Positions 1-5,957 of a DNA stretch of 7,101 bases are shown here, piece after piece. Position 1 is the stretch's first letter, and each line of letters starts with the position of its first letter. Origin of the DNA: Arcobacter sp. UBA7394 (GTDB lineage: Bacteria > Campylobacterota > Campylobacteria > Campylobacterales > Arcobacteraceae); assembly GCA_002470185.1 (NCBI GenBank), contig DKNG01000212.1:4395-11495 (forward strand), read 5' to 3'. Both the position numbers and the translations under genes were made by a program. The notes below the pieces were generated by a model that did not search any database, was not told the DNA's origin, and saw only the letters and a list, made by a program, of their open reading frames with translations.

Positions 1-1049
1 GAATCAACAATATCTCTAATTATTTCAAGAAACTTATCTTGTTCAAGATTAGTATTCGTAACACAATAAGTATCTGCTGGAAATTTATATAGACTTAAAG
101 TAGGGTAGTTTTCAATGTTTTTATGAATTAACTCCCCCACACCTTTTAGTATCGAATCTCCAATTCTATGACCAAAGAAATCATTAATCTCTTTGAAAGA
201 GTTAATATCTAGAATAGAAATTGATTCTAAACTTAAATCTTTGTTACTTTGTAATTGTTCAATTAATCTAGCTCTATTAGGAAGCTTTGTTAAATTATCT
301 GTATATAAAAGGTTGTCTAAATCATTTTTATATTTAATTTCATGACTAATATCAGTTAATAAAATAATGCTTGTATTATTGTGTGTTAAGTTAATTCTTT
401 GAATTGAGAAGAATTTTTTTTCATTATTATCATTTATGATACAAACTTTTGTACCTTTTTCATCACAATATTTGAGCCAATCTTTGTTCTCTTTTGTTAC
501 AGTTGATGTTTCTTCAATCTCAAAGGCATCAGAAATTACATCATATTTTTGATTAACTTCACTCTCATTTTCACAGCCAGTAAGTTTATTGAAATGATTG
601 TTAGTAAAAATTGCATTAAATCCATCTGTTATAAAAAGTGGATTATTTATATTTTTAATTACTGAACTTGAAAGTTCATGTTCTGTTTGTAAGAAACTGT
701 CTTTTTTAAATACTCTTGTGTAGTGTTCAAATTTTGAAAGAATTTCTTCATAGTTTAAAGGTTTAATTAATATATCCATTTCTTTCAATGCAGAGCCACC
801 AGATGGTAGCTCATTCGCTAAAAGAATTACATATATACCTAAGTCATTACATTTCTCTATTATTTCATTATGATTGTCAATACTAGTACTTAACAAAACA
901 AGATTACTATTTTCAATATTAAATAGAATTTCATCACTATTTGATGAAAAACTTATATTAATATCATCTAATTTATCTTTAATAAACTGATTGAAATCTT
1001 TGAAATCTTTTAGACTAATATCAGCTATTAATACATTGAAACGCATCAT
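1..1049 (-). CDS. Pseudo-receiver / PAS / degenerate GGDEF signalling protein, 3' end missing
   Basis: An open frame without a stop runs off the left edge; about 348 residues are visible. I translated it from the minus strand. Residues 1-113 look like a receiver domain: an initial strand (FNVLIAD), a strand NLVLLS at 48-53, and a conserved-looking Lys-Pro at 95-96. The position where the phosphoacceptor Asp should end the LVLL strand is Ser53. Residues about 125-235 look like a PAS sensor domain (NPLFITDGFNAIFTNNHF; closing LLTDISHEIK). A GGDEF domain starts at about 248 (DNLTKLPNR, then LDINSFKEINDFFGH), but its signature is P323-A-D-T-Y327, so cyclase activity is unlikely. Such degenerate GGDEF domains usually precede an EAL phosphodiesterase domain; that would lie outside the window and is inference. 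Two adjacent ATGs (1049 and 1046) follow AAGG; the second has the better spacing (6 versus 3 bases). It lies 82 bp downstream of kdsB on the same strand, with no convincing promoter or terminator in the gap. Confidence 0.85.
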   Translation of the reverse strand, partial: MMRFNVLIADISLKDFKDFNQFIKDKLDDINISFSSNSDEILFNIENSNLVLLSTSIDNHNEIIEKCNDLGIYVILLANELPSGGSALKEMDILIKPLNYEEILSKFEHYTRVFKKDSFLQTEHELSSSVIKNINNPLFITDGFNAIFTNNHFNKLTGCENESEVNQKYDVISDAFEIEETSTVTKENKDWLKYCDEKGTKVCIINDNNEKKFFSIQRINLTHNNTSIILLTDISHEIKYKNDLDNLLYTDNLTKLPNRARLIEQLQSNKDLSLESISILDINSFKEINDFFGHRIGDSILKGVGELIHKNIENYPTLSLYKFPADTYCVTNTNLEQDKFLEIIRDIVD

Positions 1050-1131
1050 TTACCTTAAACTTATAATTTTTATAGTTTTCCATAAAATTGCTTTAATATT
1101 ACTTTATATTCTTATTTTCGCTTCGTTTTTA

Positions 1132-1857
1132 TTATTTATTAAAAATTTTTAACGCATTATCTAAATCTTCTTGAGTATCAATACCAAAAGATTTTGATTC
1201 AACTTTAACCATTGCTATTATATTTCCGTTATCAATTGCTCTTAATTGCTCTAATTTTTCAACTGATTCTAATTTAGAAGGACTTAAAGAACAAAAATTA
1301 TTTAATGATTTTTTAGTAAATCCATAGATACCTAAATGCCCATTATAAATCGCATTTTCATAATGATCTCGATGATAAGGAACTTTTGCTCTTGAGAAAT
1401 AAATCGCATTAGTATTCTCATCTAACACAACTTTTACATGGTTTGGATCATCTGCTAATTCTGAAGAGATTTGTTTATGACAAGATACAATCATTACATC
1501 TTCATTGTCTTCATTTACTTTTTTAACTCTATTAATTACAGCTTGTACAACTTCTGTTTCGATAAATGGTTCATCTGCTTGAACATTGATAATAATTTCA
1601 TTATCATCCAAATTTAGCTTGTTTACTGCTTCATTAATTCTATCTGTTCCACTTTGGTGATCACTTGATGTCATAACAGCATCAAAACCATGTTCTTTTG
1701 CAAGATCTATCACTTCTTGTGAATCTGTAGCAATTACAACTTTGTCTAATGAACTAACTTGTTTAGCTGTTTTGATTACCATTGGTAAGCCTAAAATATC
1801 AACCAATATTTTATTAGCAAATCTACTTGAATTTAATCTTGCAGGGATGATTATCAT
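1132..1857 (-). CDS. kdsB: 3-deoxy-manno-octulosonate cytidylyltransferase (CMP-KDO synthetase)
   Basis: This cytoplasmic enzyme couples CTP and KDO to give CMP-KDO plus pyrophosphate, the activated sugar used for the inner core of lipopolysaccharide or lipooligosaccharide. The 241-residue protein is close to the usual family length (about 245-255). It opens with the nucleotide-binding IIPARLNSSRF (residues 3-13) and has the KdsB hallmarks HQSGTDRI (67-74), NVQADEP (91-97, with D95 the expected Mg2+ ligand), YFSRAKVPY (153-161), HLGIYGF (174-180), LEQLR (202-206) and GIDTQEDL (225-232). The start is supported by AGAAGG nine bases upstream of the ATG. It is transcribed divergently from polA. 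One mild oddity is Ala94 where many homologues have Gly in the NVQGDEP motif. No other LPS gene is adjacent, so the locus is a scattered housekeeping gene and not part of an LPS cluster. Confidence 0.95.
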   Translation of the reverse strand: MIIIPARLNSSRFANKILVDILGLPMVIKTAKQVSSLDKVVIATDSQEVIDLAKEHGFDAVMTSSDHQSGTDRINEAVNKLNLDDNEIIINVQADEPFIETEVVQAVINRVKKVNEDNEDVMIVSCHKQISSELADDPNHVKVVLDENTNAIYFSRAKVPYHRDHYENAIYNGHLGIYGFTKKSLNNFCSLSPSKLESVEKLEQLRAIDNGNIIAMVKVESKSFGIDTQEDLDNALKIFNK

Positions 1858-1895
1858 TTTTATATTCCTTCTTGTAAAACCTTATTTAAAGTAGA

Positions 1896-1911
1896 TGTAT
1901 TATATTATAAA
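1896..1911. promoter_or_regulatory. Divergent promoter region between kdsB and polA (overlapping -10-like boxes)
   Basis: The 86-bp gap between the two divergent starts contains a short TA-rich block. On the minus strand two overlapping perfect TATAAT hexamers occur (1909-1904 and 1904-1899), about 45 bp upstream of kdsB. On the plus strand a TGTATTAT (1896-1903) and TATAAA (1906-1911) sit about 35-45 bp upstream of polA. No convincing -35 boxes accompany them. The position between two divergent genes supports a shared promoter region; the exact boxes are inferred, since such hexamers are common in AT-rich DNA. Confidence 0.5.
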
Positions 1912-1943
1912 ATCTTTAAATAACTATATGAAAGAAGAAATTA

Positions 1944-4631
1944 ATGAAAAAAACAATAACTGTTATAGATACTTTTGGATTCTTATTTAGAGCTTATTAC
2001 GCTCTTCCTCCATTAAAATCAAAAACTGGTTTCCCAACAGGATTACTAACTGGTTTTATGAATTTTATTTCAAACGTGGGAAAAGATTTTCAAACAGACT
2101 ATATAGTATTTGCACTTGACTCTAAAGGTGATACTTTTAGAAGTGATATATATCCAGAATATAAATCTCATAGACCAGATGTTCCAGAAGATTTATTAAA
2201 ACAATTACCAATTGCAATTGATTTCATTGAAAAGATGGGCTTTAAATCAGCTATTAGAACTGGTTTTGAAGCAGATGATATTATCGCATCTATTGCACAT
2301 GATGCAAAAGATAAAGGTTTAGAAGTAAGAGTTGTATCTCATGATAAAGATTTATACCAATTAATACAAGAAGATATATTCTTATTTGACCCTATTAAAA
2401 AAACAGTTATTACAGAAGCAGAATGTTACGATAAATATGGAGTATTCCCAAGTCAATTTACTGATTATCAATCATTATTAGGGGATAGCGCGGATAATGT
2501 TCCAGGAGTTAAAGGAGTAGGGGCTAAAACAGCTGAAGCTTTAATCAAAGAGTATGGAACACTTGATAATATTTATGAAAACTTAGAAAATATTGAGAAA
2601 AAAAGATGGAAAACTCTATTAACAGATGGTAAAGAATTAGCATACATTTCAAAACAACTAGTTACATTAAGTACAGATTGTCATTGTATTGATAACTTAG
2701 ATGAGTTCCAATTACCAGATGAGAATCCAATTTTAAAAATCTCTGATACATTAATGGAGTATGATTTACATAGAATTATTGATAGAGTAAATAAAAATGG
2801 ATTAAATTATAAAACAAAACTTCCTGATGCACCTGTAGCAAAAGTAGAAGAAAAAAGAGATTATATTCTTTTAAATAATGAAGACGAATTAATTAAAGTA
2901 ATTAATTCAATTCCAAAAGACTCAATTGTAGCCTTTGATACTGAAACTACAGATGTAGACGCTAAAAGCGCAAAAATCGTAGGATTCTCATTTGCTTGGG
3001 AAAAAGACAAAGCATATTATGCACCAATAGGCCACTTTTATTTAGGAGTAGAAGATCAAATAAGTTTAGATAGTGCAAAAAAAGCTATTGAATTATTAAA
3101 TAACTACAAATTAGTTTTACAAAACTTCAAATACGATTACACAATTGTTAAAAAGAATTTAAATATTGAATTAACTTTATATGCAGATACAATGATTTTA
3201 TCTTGGTTATTAAATACAAGTGAAAAAGTTGGATTGGATTACCAAGTAGATAAATATTTTGATCATAAAATGATTGCATTTAAAGATGTAGTAAAAAAAG
3301 GTGAAAACTTCTCTAATGTAGAATTATCAAAAGCTTGTGAATATGCAGCGGAAGATGCATTAATGACATTAAAACTATTTAATAAGCTTTTAGAGAGATT
3401 TAAAGAAACAGAAAATGAAACTTTATTAGAATTAGCATTTAGTACAGAATTTGATTTTATTAACGTTCTAGCAAATATGGAAGATAATGGTATTAAAATC
3501 AATACAAAGCAGTTAGAAGACTTAAAAGTATCAAATAGTGCATTTGTTCAAGATTTAACTTCTAAGATATATGAAGCAGCTGGTGGAGAGTTTAATATTA
3601 ACTCACCAAAACAGTTAGGAGTTGTTTTATTTGAAACATTAGAACTGCCAGTAGTTAAAAAAACAAAAACTGGTTATAGTACAAATGAAGTGGTATTACA
3701 CAAATTAATTGATTCACATGAAATTATTCCTCTATTACTACAATATAGAGAAGCTTTCAAACTTCAATCAACTTATATTGAACCATTATTAGAGTTAGCT
3801 CTTAAAAATGATGAAAACAAAATTTTTACTTCATTTTTACAAACAGGAACAGCAACAGGTAGACTTAGTTCAAAAAATCCTAATTTACAAAATATTCCAG
3901 TAAGAAGTGAAGCTGGTGGGAAAATCAGAAAAGCATTTATAGCAAGAGATGGCTATAAGCTTGTTGGTATTGACTACTCTCAAATTGAATTAAGACTTCT
4001 TGCACACTTTAGTGAAGATGAAGCCTTAGTAAATGCATTTAATAGTGGACTTGATATTCACAGACAAACTGCTGTTAAAATTTTTGGTGAAGAGTTAGCC
4101 GATGAAAAAAGATCAATAGCCAAATCAATTAACTTTGGATTACTATATGGAATGGGTTCAAAAAAACTAGGGGATACTCTAGGAATTCCATCTAAAGAAG
4201 CAAAAGTTTATATAGAATCATATTTTGATGCTTTTGTTAGTGTAAAAAATTATCTTAAATCAATTGAAGAATACTCGTATGAACATGGATTTGTAAAAAC
4301 ACTATTAAATAGAAAACGATTATTTGACTATGATTCAGCAAATGGTATGCAAAAAGCAGCATATTTAAGAGAATCTGTTAATACATTATTTCAAGGAAGT
4401 GCAGCTGATTTAATCAAACTTTCTATGATCAAAATTGACAAAAAATATAAAAATAACCAAGATATTAGAATGTTACTTCAAATCCATGACGAACTTATCT
4501 TTGAAATTAAAGATGATATGATTGAAGAAATAACTAAAGATCTAGTTAATATAATGGAGAATATTTTAGAGTTAAAAGTACCTTTAGAGGTTTCAAAGTG
4601 TGTAGGAATGACATGGCAGGATTTAAAATAA
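1944..4631 (+). CDS. polA: DNA polymerase I, complete with 5' nuclease and proofreading domains
   Basis: PolA fills gaps and removes RNA primers during lagging-strand maturation and excision repair. The 895 residues are close to E. coli Pol I (928). Residues 1-290 are the 5'-3' nuclease, with VIDTFGFLFRAYYALP, GFEADDIIAS (107-116), SHDKDLYQL and the helix-hairpin-helix GDSADNVPGVKGVGAKTA (180-197). Residues about 305-490 are the 3'-5' exonuclease, with all three motifs intact: Exo I D332-T-E334, Exo II N394..D398 and Exo III Y467..D471. The polymerase domain carries TGRLSSKNPNLQNIP (638-652), motif A D677-YSQIE682, motif B R723..K727..F731..Y735-G736 and motif C H848-D-E850. Phe731 at the O-helix position matches E. 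coli-type enzymes. The start follows a purine-rich GAAAGAAG stretch. It is probably transcribed alone: kdsB is divergent and the next gene has its own strong promoter. I see no clear intrinsic terminator after its stop. Confidence 0.97.
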   Translation: MKKTITVIDTFGFLFRAYYALPPLKSKTGFPTGLLTGFMNFISNVGKDFQTDYIVFALDSKGDTFRSDIYPEYKSHRPDVPEDLLKQLPIAIDFIEKMGFKSAIRTGFEADDIIASIAHDAKDKGLEVRVVSHDKDLYQLIQEDIFLFDPIKKTVITEAECYDKYGVFPSQFTDYQSLLGDSADNVPGVKGVGAKTAEALIKEYGTLDNIYENLENIEKKRWKTLLTDGKELAYISKQLVTLSTDCHCIDNLDEFQLPDENPILKISDTLMEYDLHRIIDRVNKNGLNYKTKLPDAPVAKVEEKRDYILLNNEDELIKVINSIPKDSIVAFDTETTDVDAKSAKIVGFSFAWEKDKAYYAPIGHFYLGVEDQISLDSAKKAIELLNNYKLVLQNFKYDYTIVKKNLNIELTLYADTMILSWLLNTSEKVGLDYQVDKYFDHKMIAFKDVVKKGENFSNVELSKACEYAAEDALMTLKLFNKLLERFKETENETLLELAFSTEFDFINVLANMEDNGIKINTKQLEDLKVSNSAFVQDLTSKIYEAAGGEFNINSPKQLGVVLFETLELPVVKKTKTGYSTNEVVLHKLIDSHEIIPLLLQYREAFKLQSTYIEPLLELALKNDENKIFTSFLQTGTATGRLSSKNPNLQNIPVRSEAGGKIRKAFIARDGYKLVGIDYSQIELRLLAHFSEDEALVNAFNSGLDIHRQTAVKIFGEELADEKRSIAKSINFGLLYGMGSKKLGDTLGIPSKEAKVYIESYFDAFVSVKNYLKSIEEYSYEHGFVKTLLNRKRLFDYDSANGMQKAAYLRESVNTLFQGSAADLIKLSMIKIDKKYKNNQDIRMLLQIHDELIFEIKDDMIEEITKDLVNIMENILELKVPLEVSKCVGMTWQDLK

Positions 4632-4673
4632 GCTTAATGCTGACTTAATATTGTAAAATATCCTACTATTATT

Positions 4674-4702
4674 TTGACAAATAAAGAAATATTTGTTATT
4701 AT
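4674..4702 (+). promoter_or_regulatory. Near-consensus sigma-70 promoter with extended -10 for the response regulator gene
   Basis: A perfect -35 TTGACA (4674-4679) is followed after exactly 17 bp by TATTAT (4697-4702), preceded by TG plus one base (4694-4696), so the -10 is of the extended type. Transcription would begin near 4709, giving a leader of roughly 27 bases that includes AAAGAG seven bases before the ATG at 4736. A full TTGACA is notable because Campylobacterota promoters, as generally described, lack a conserved -35 box. The spacing and context make this the best promoter in the window. Confidence 0.75.
4677..4696. repeat. 7-bp inverted repeat in the promoter spacer, candidate operator
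   Basis: ACAAATA (4677-4683) and its exact reverse complement TATTTGT (4690-4696) flank six bases. The dyad begins inside the -35 box and ends at the base just before the -10 hexamer, so a protein bound there would block RNA polymerase. Symmetry and placement suggest an operator for a dimeric repressor. This is inference: in AT-rich DNA a 7-bp dyad can arise by chance, and OmpR-type regulators more often bind direct repeats, so simple autoregulation by the next gene is not implied. Confidence 0.4.
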
Positions 4703-4735
4703 TATGTCTTAAATCAATATATAAAGAGTATTTAC

Positions 4736-5437
4736 ATGTTAAAAACAGTTAGAAATATAAGAAAATTATATAATGCAAAGTTACTTTTTATTAGTAGTGA
4801 CGAAAATGTACAACAAACAATTGAAAATGAGTTTGATGATTATTTTAAAGAATTAAAAATTGCAACAAATATTAATGACGCGCTTGAATTAGCATGTTCT
4901 AATAGTTATGATATGGCTGTTATTGACACGAATATAAAAGATGTATCTTTTTCTGAATTATGTTCTGAATTAGGTCAATTAGCACCAACATTACCAAAAA
5001 TTGTAATTTCTGATTCCGATGAAAATGAAAACATTGTATCAGCTATTAATAATGGTGCTTATACTTTTCTTTCTAAACCATTAAGAGCTAAAGATATTAA
5101 ATTAGCTGTTATTATGTGTTTAAACCAAACTAAAAGAGGTGATAAAATCGAATTTGATAATGGTATCTACTTTGATGAGTATAGAGACCAATTCTTTAAA
5201 TCAGGTGGAGTTTTAATTGACTTTACAAGATTAGAGAAATCATTTCTTAAATTATTAATTACTAAGCGAAATGATATAACAGATTATGATATGATTAAAG
5301 AAGTAGTTTGGAAAGGTAAAGATATGTCTATTTATACAATGAGAAATATTGTAAACAAAATTAGACAAAAGACTTACTATGAAATTATTAAAAACCACTC
5401 TAACAAAGGGTACACAATAGACAATCTTAAAAAATAA
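4736..5437 (+). CDS. OmpR/PhoB-type response regulator (receiver plus winged helix), orphan
   Basis: A 233-residue two-component transcription regulator. The receiver domain spans about residues 14-130: acidic residues D22-E23, phosphoacceptor D64 in MAVIDTNI, Ser92 at the switch position in KIVIS, and K114-P115 in FLSKPL. Because these are all present, it should be phosphorylatable. The C-terminal domain (about 138-230) is a Trans_reg_C winged helix: DFTRLEKSFLKLL, then the recognition region SIYTMRNIVNKIRQK (198-212) and the wing ending HSNKGYTI (221-228). No histidine kinase is encoded next to it, so its partner must lie elsewhere and its signal cannot be told from here. It has its own strong promoter with a dyad in the spacer. 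Its end lies within a small hairpin, and two small genes follow on the same strand after 39 bp, possibly in one transcript. The specific regulon is unknown. Confidence 0.9.
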   Translation: MLKTVRNIRKLYNAKLLFISSDENVQQTIENEFDDYFKELKIATNINDALELACSNSYDMAVIDTNIKDVSFSELCSELGQLAPTLPKIVISDSDENENIVSAINNGAYTFLSKPLRAKDIKLAVIMCLNQTKRGDKIEFDNGIYFDEYRDQFFKSGGVLIDFTRLEKSFLKLLITKRNDITDYDMIKEVVWKGKDMSIYTMRNIVNKIRQKTYYEIIKNHSNKGYTIDNLKK

Positions 5438-5442
5438 GATTG
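5422..5442 (+). repeat. 8-bp inverted repeat over the response regulator stop codon
   Basis: CAATCTTA (5422-5429) pairs perfectly with TAAGATTG (5435-5442) around an AAAAA loop, and the right arm begins with the TAA stop. The stem is AT-rich and is followed by CCTGTTTGC instead of a U-run, so it is not a canonical intrinsic terminator. It could be a weak attenuator or 3'-end stabiliser between the regulator and the small genes; function is unproven. Confidence 0.45.
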
Positions 5443-5447
5443 CCTGT

Positions 5448-5476
5448 TTGCAAAATATTAATAAAAAAGTTATAAT
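5448..5476 (+). promoter_or_regulatory. Promoter-like TTGCAA-17-TATAAT abutting the start codon of the 63-residue gene
   Basis: TTGCAA (5448-5453) and a perfect TATAAT (5471-5476) are separated by exactly 17 bp. The -10 ends at the base immediately before the ATG at 5477. If used, transcription would start roughly at 5483, inside the annotated reading frame, so this promoter could not supply that ATG. It could instead serve a shorter form of the small protein or the downstream zinc-ribbon gene. Confidence 0.45.
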
Positions 5477-5668
5477 ATGGAAGAACTAATAGTTTCAAAA
5501 GAAGAATTAGTCCAATTGTTCGAAGATCAGACAATCGAAGATACTGGTCGAGGATGGTTAATGGAAGGTAAAGAAGTAGAAATTATTGCTTTACATGATG
5601 TTGATCCTAAATTCCTTCAAGACGTAACAAATGCTAAGTTCTACAAATTAATTCAAAAAGGTAAATAA
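5477..5668 (+). CDS. Small conserved-looking protein of unknown function (63 residues)
   Basis: I do not recognise this family. The protein is acidic in its N-terminal half (KEELVQLFEDQTIEDTG) and predicted soluble: no signal peptide, membrane segment or cysteine. A helix-like start is followed by a possible strand (KEVEIIALHD) and a second helix (PKFLQDVTNAKFYKLI). An in-frame TAA at 5462 rules out an upstream start. The ATG at 5477 lacks a recognisable Shine-Dalgarno sequence and directly follows a TATAAT, so the true start could be the TTG at 5516, which has AAAGAAGAA upstream at suitable spacing; that would give 50 residues. The next gene begins 2 bp after the stop, with its ribosome site inside this gene's 3' end, so the two are probably translated together. 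That coupling, and coding-like sequence to the end, support a real gene. Confidence 0.75.
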   Translation: MEELIVSKEELVQLFEDQTIEDTGRGWLMEGKEVEIIALHDVDPKFLQDVTNAKFYKLIQKGK

Positions 5669-5670
5669 TA

Positions 5671-5934
5671 ATGTCGCATTGTCCTTATTGCAAAAAGAAG
5701 ATTGCTATGAGTAAGGCTTTTTGTTCAAGAAGCTGTAAAGAAAACTATTTTCAACTAATCGCTATTCAAATTCCAAAGCCATTTTTAAAAAGAATATTTG
5801 TTTTTTGTACACCAGAACAAAGAGAAACTGAAATCGAAAATTTTGCTAACAGACATGGCTGGAGATTAGATTTATTAAAGAAAAAGATTGATGAGCTGGC
5901 TATTGAAGCAGGTTACATTGAAGAGAATAGTTAA
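5671..5934 (+). CDS. Small zinc-ribbon protein, function unknown (87 residues)
   Basis: The N-terminus carries four cysteines in a C-x2-C-x10-C-x3-C arrangement: C4, C7, C18 and C22 (CPYC ... FCSRSC), the pattern of a small structural zinc ribbon. The FCSxxC half resembles that of YacG, the gyrase-binding zinc protein, but the rest does not match YacG and I do not assign it. The middle is hydrophobic and basic (PKPFLKRIFVF), and residues 50-82 look helical (RETEIENFANRHGWRLDLLKK). AAAAGG lies nine bases before the ATG, overlapping the end of the upstream 63-residue gene, two bp away. Small zinc ribbons commonly contact nucleic acid or another protein; which applies here cannot be told. Its stop codon lies in the left arm of the hairpin that ends the transcription unit. 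Confidence 0.8.
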   Translation: MSHCPYCKKKIAMSKAFCSRSCKENYFQLIAIQIPKPFLKRIFVFCTPEQRETEIENFANRHGWRLDLLKKKIDELAIEAGYIEENS

Positions 5935-5952
5935 CATATATTGTTAACTATT
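5926..5952 (+). terminator. Hairpin terminator candidate between convergent genes
   Basis: AATAGTTAACA (5926-5936) pairs perfectly over 11 bp with TGTTAACTATT (5942-5952) around a TATAT loop. The left arm contains the stop codon of the zinc-ribbon gene. On the plus strand the stem runs into TTTATCTC and then a T-rich stretch; on the minus strand the trailing bases are CTCTTC, a poorer U-run. It probably ends the plus-strand unit and may also serve lgt, whose stop is only 5 bp away. The stem is AT-rich with only two G-C pairs, so efficiency is uncertain. Confidence 0.6.
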
Positions 5953-5957
5953 TATCT

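Noticed and set aside
993..1010. Tandem 9-bp repeat GAAATCTTT twice
   Set aside because: The repeat is perfect but only two copies and in frame (Lys-Asp-Phe twice) within the pseudo-receiver; too short to call a functional repeat.
1050..1131. Promoter or terminator between kdsB and the signalling gene
   Set aside because: TATAAA-like hexamers exist on the minus strand (for example 1074-1069), but none has a -35 partner at proper spacing, and no hairpin with a U-run is seen; the AT content makes isolated hexamers uninformative.
1928..1990. 20-codon upstream frame overlapping the polA start out of frame
   Set aside because: It has an ATG at 1928 and a TAG at 1988, but no Shine-Dalgarno sequence before it and an Asn/Tyr-rich product with no coding character. 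A chance frame in AT-rich DNA is the simpler reading.
3263..3502. 79-codon open frame on the minus strand inside polA
   Set aside because: It lies wholly within the proofreading and linker coding region of an intact polA, has a low-complexity Ser/Asn/Leu-rich product and no ribosome site; it is a shadow frame.
4632..4673. Possible terminator after polA (ATATT ... AATAT)
   Set aside because: The stem is only 5 bp of A-T pairs with no following U-run; not enough to support a terminator.
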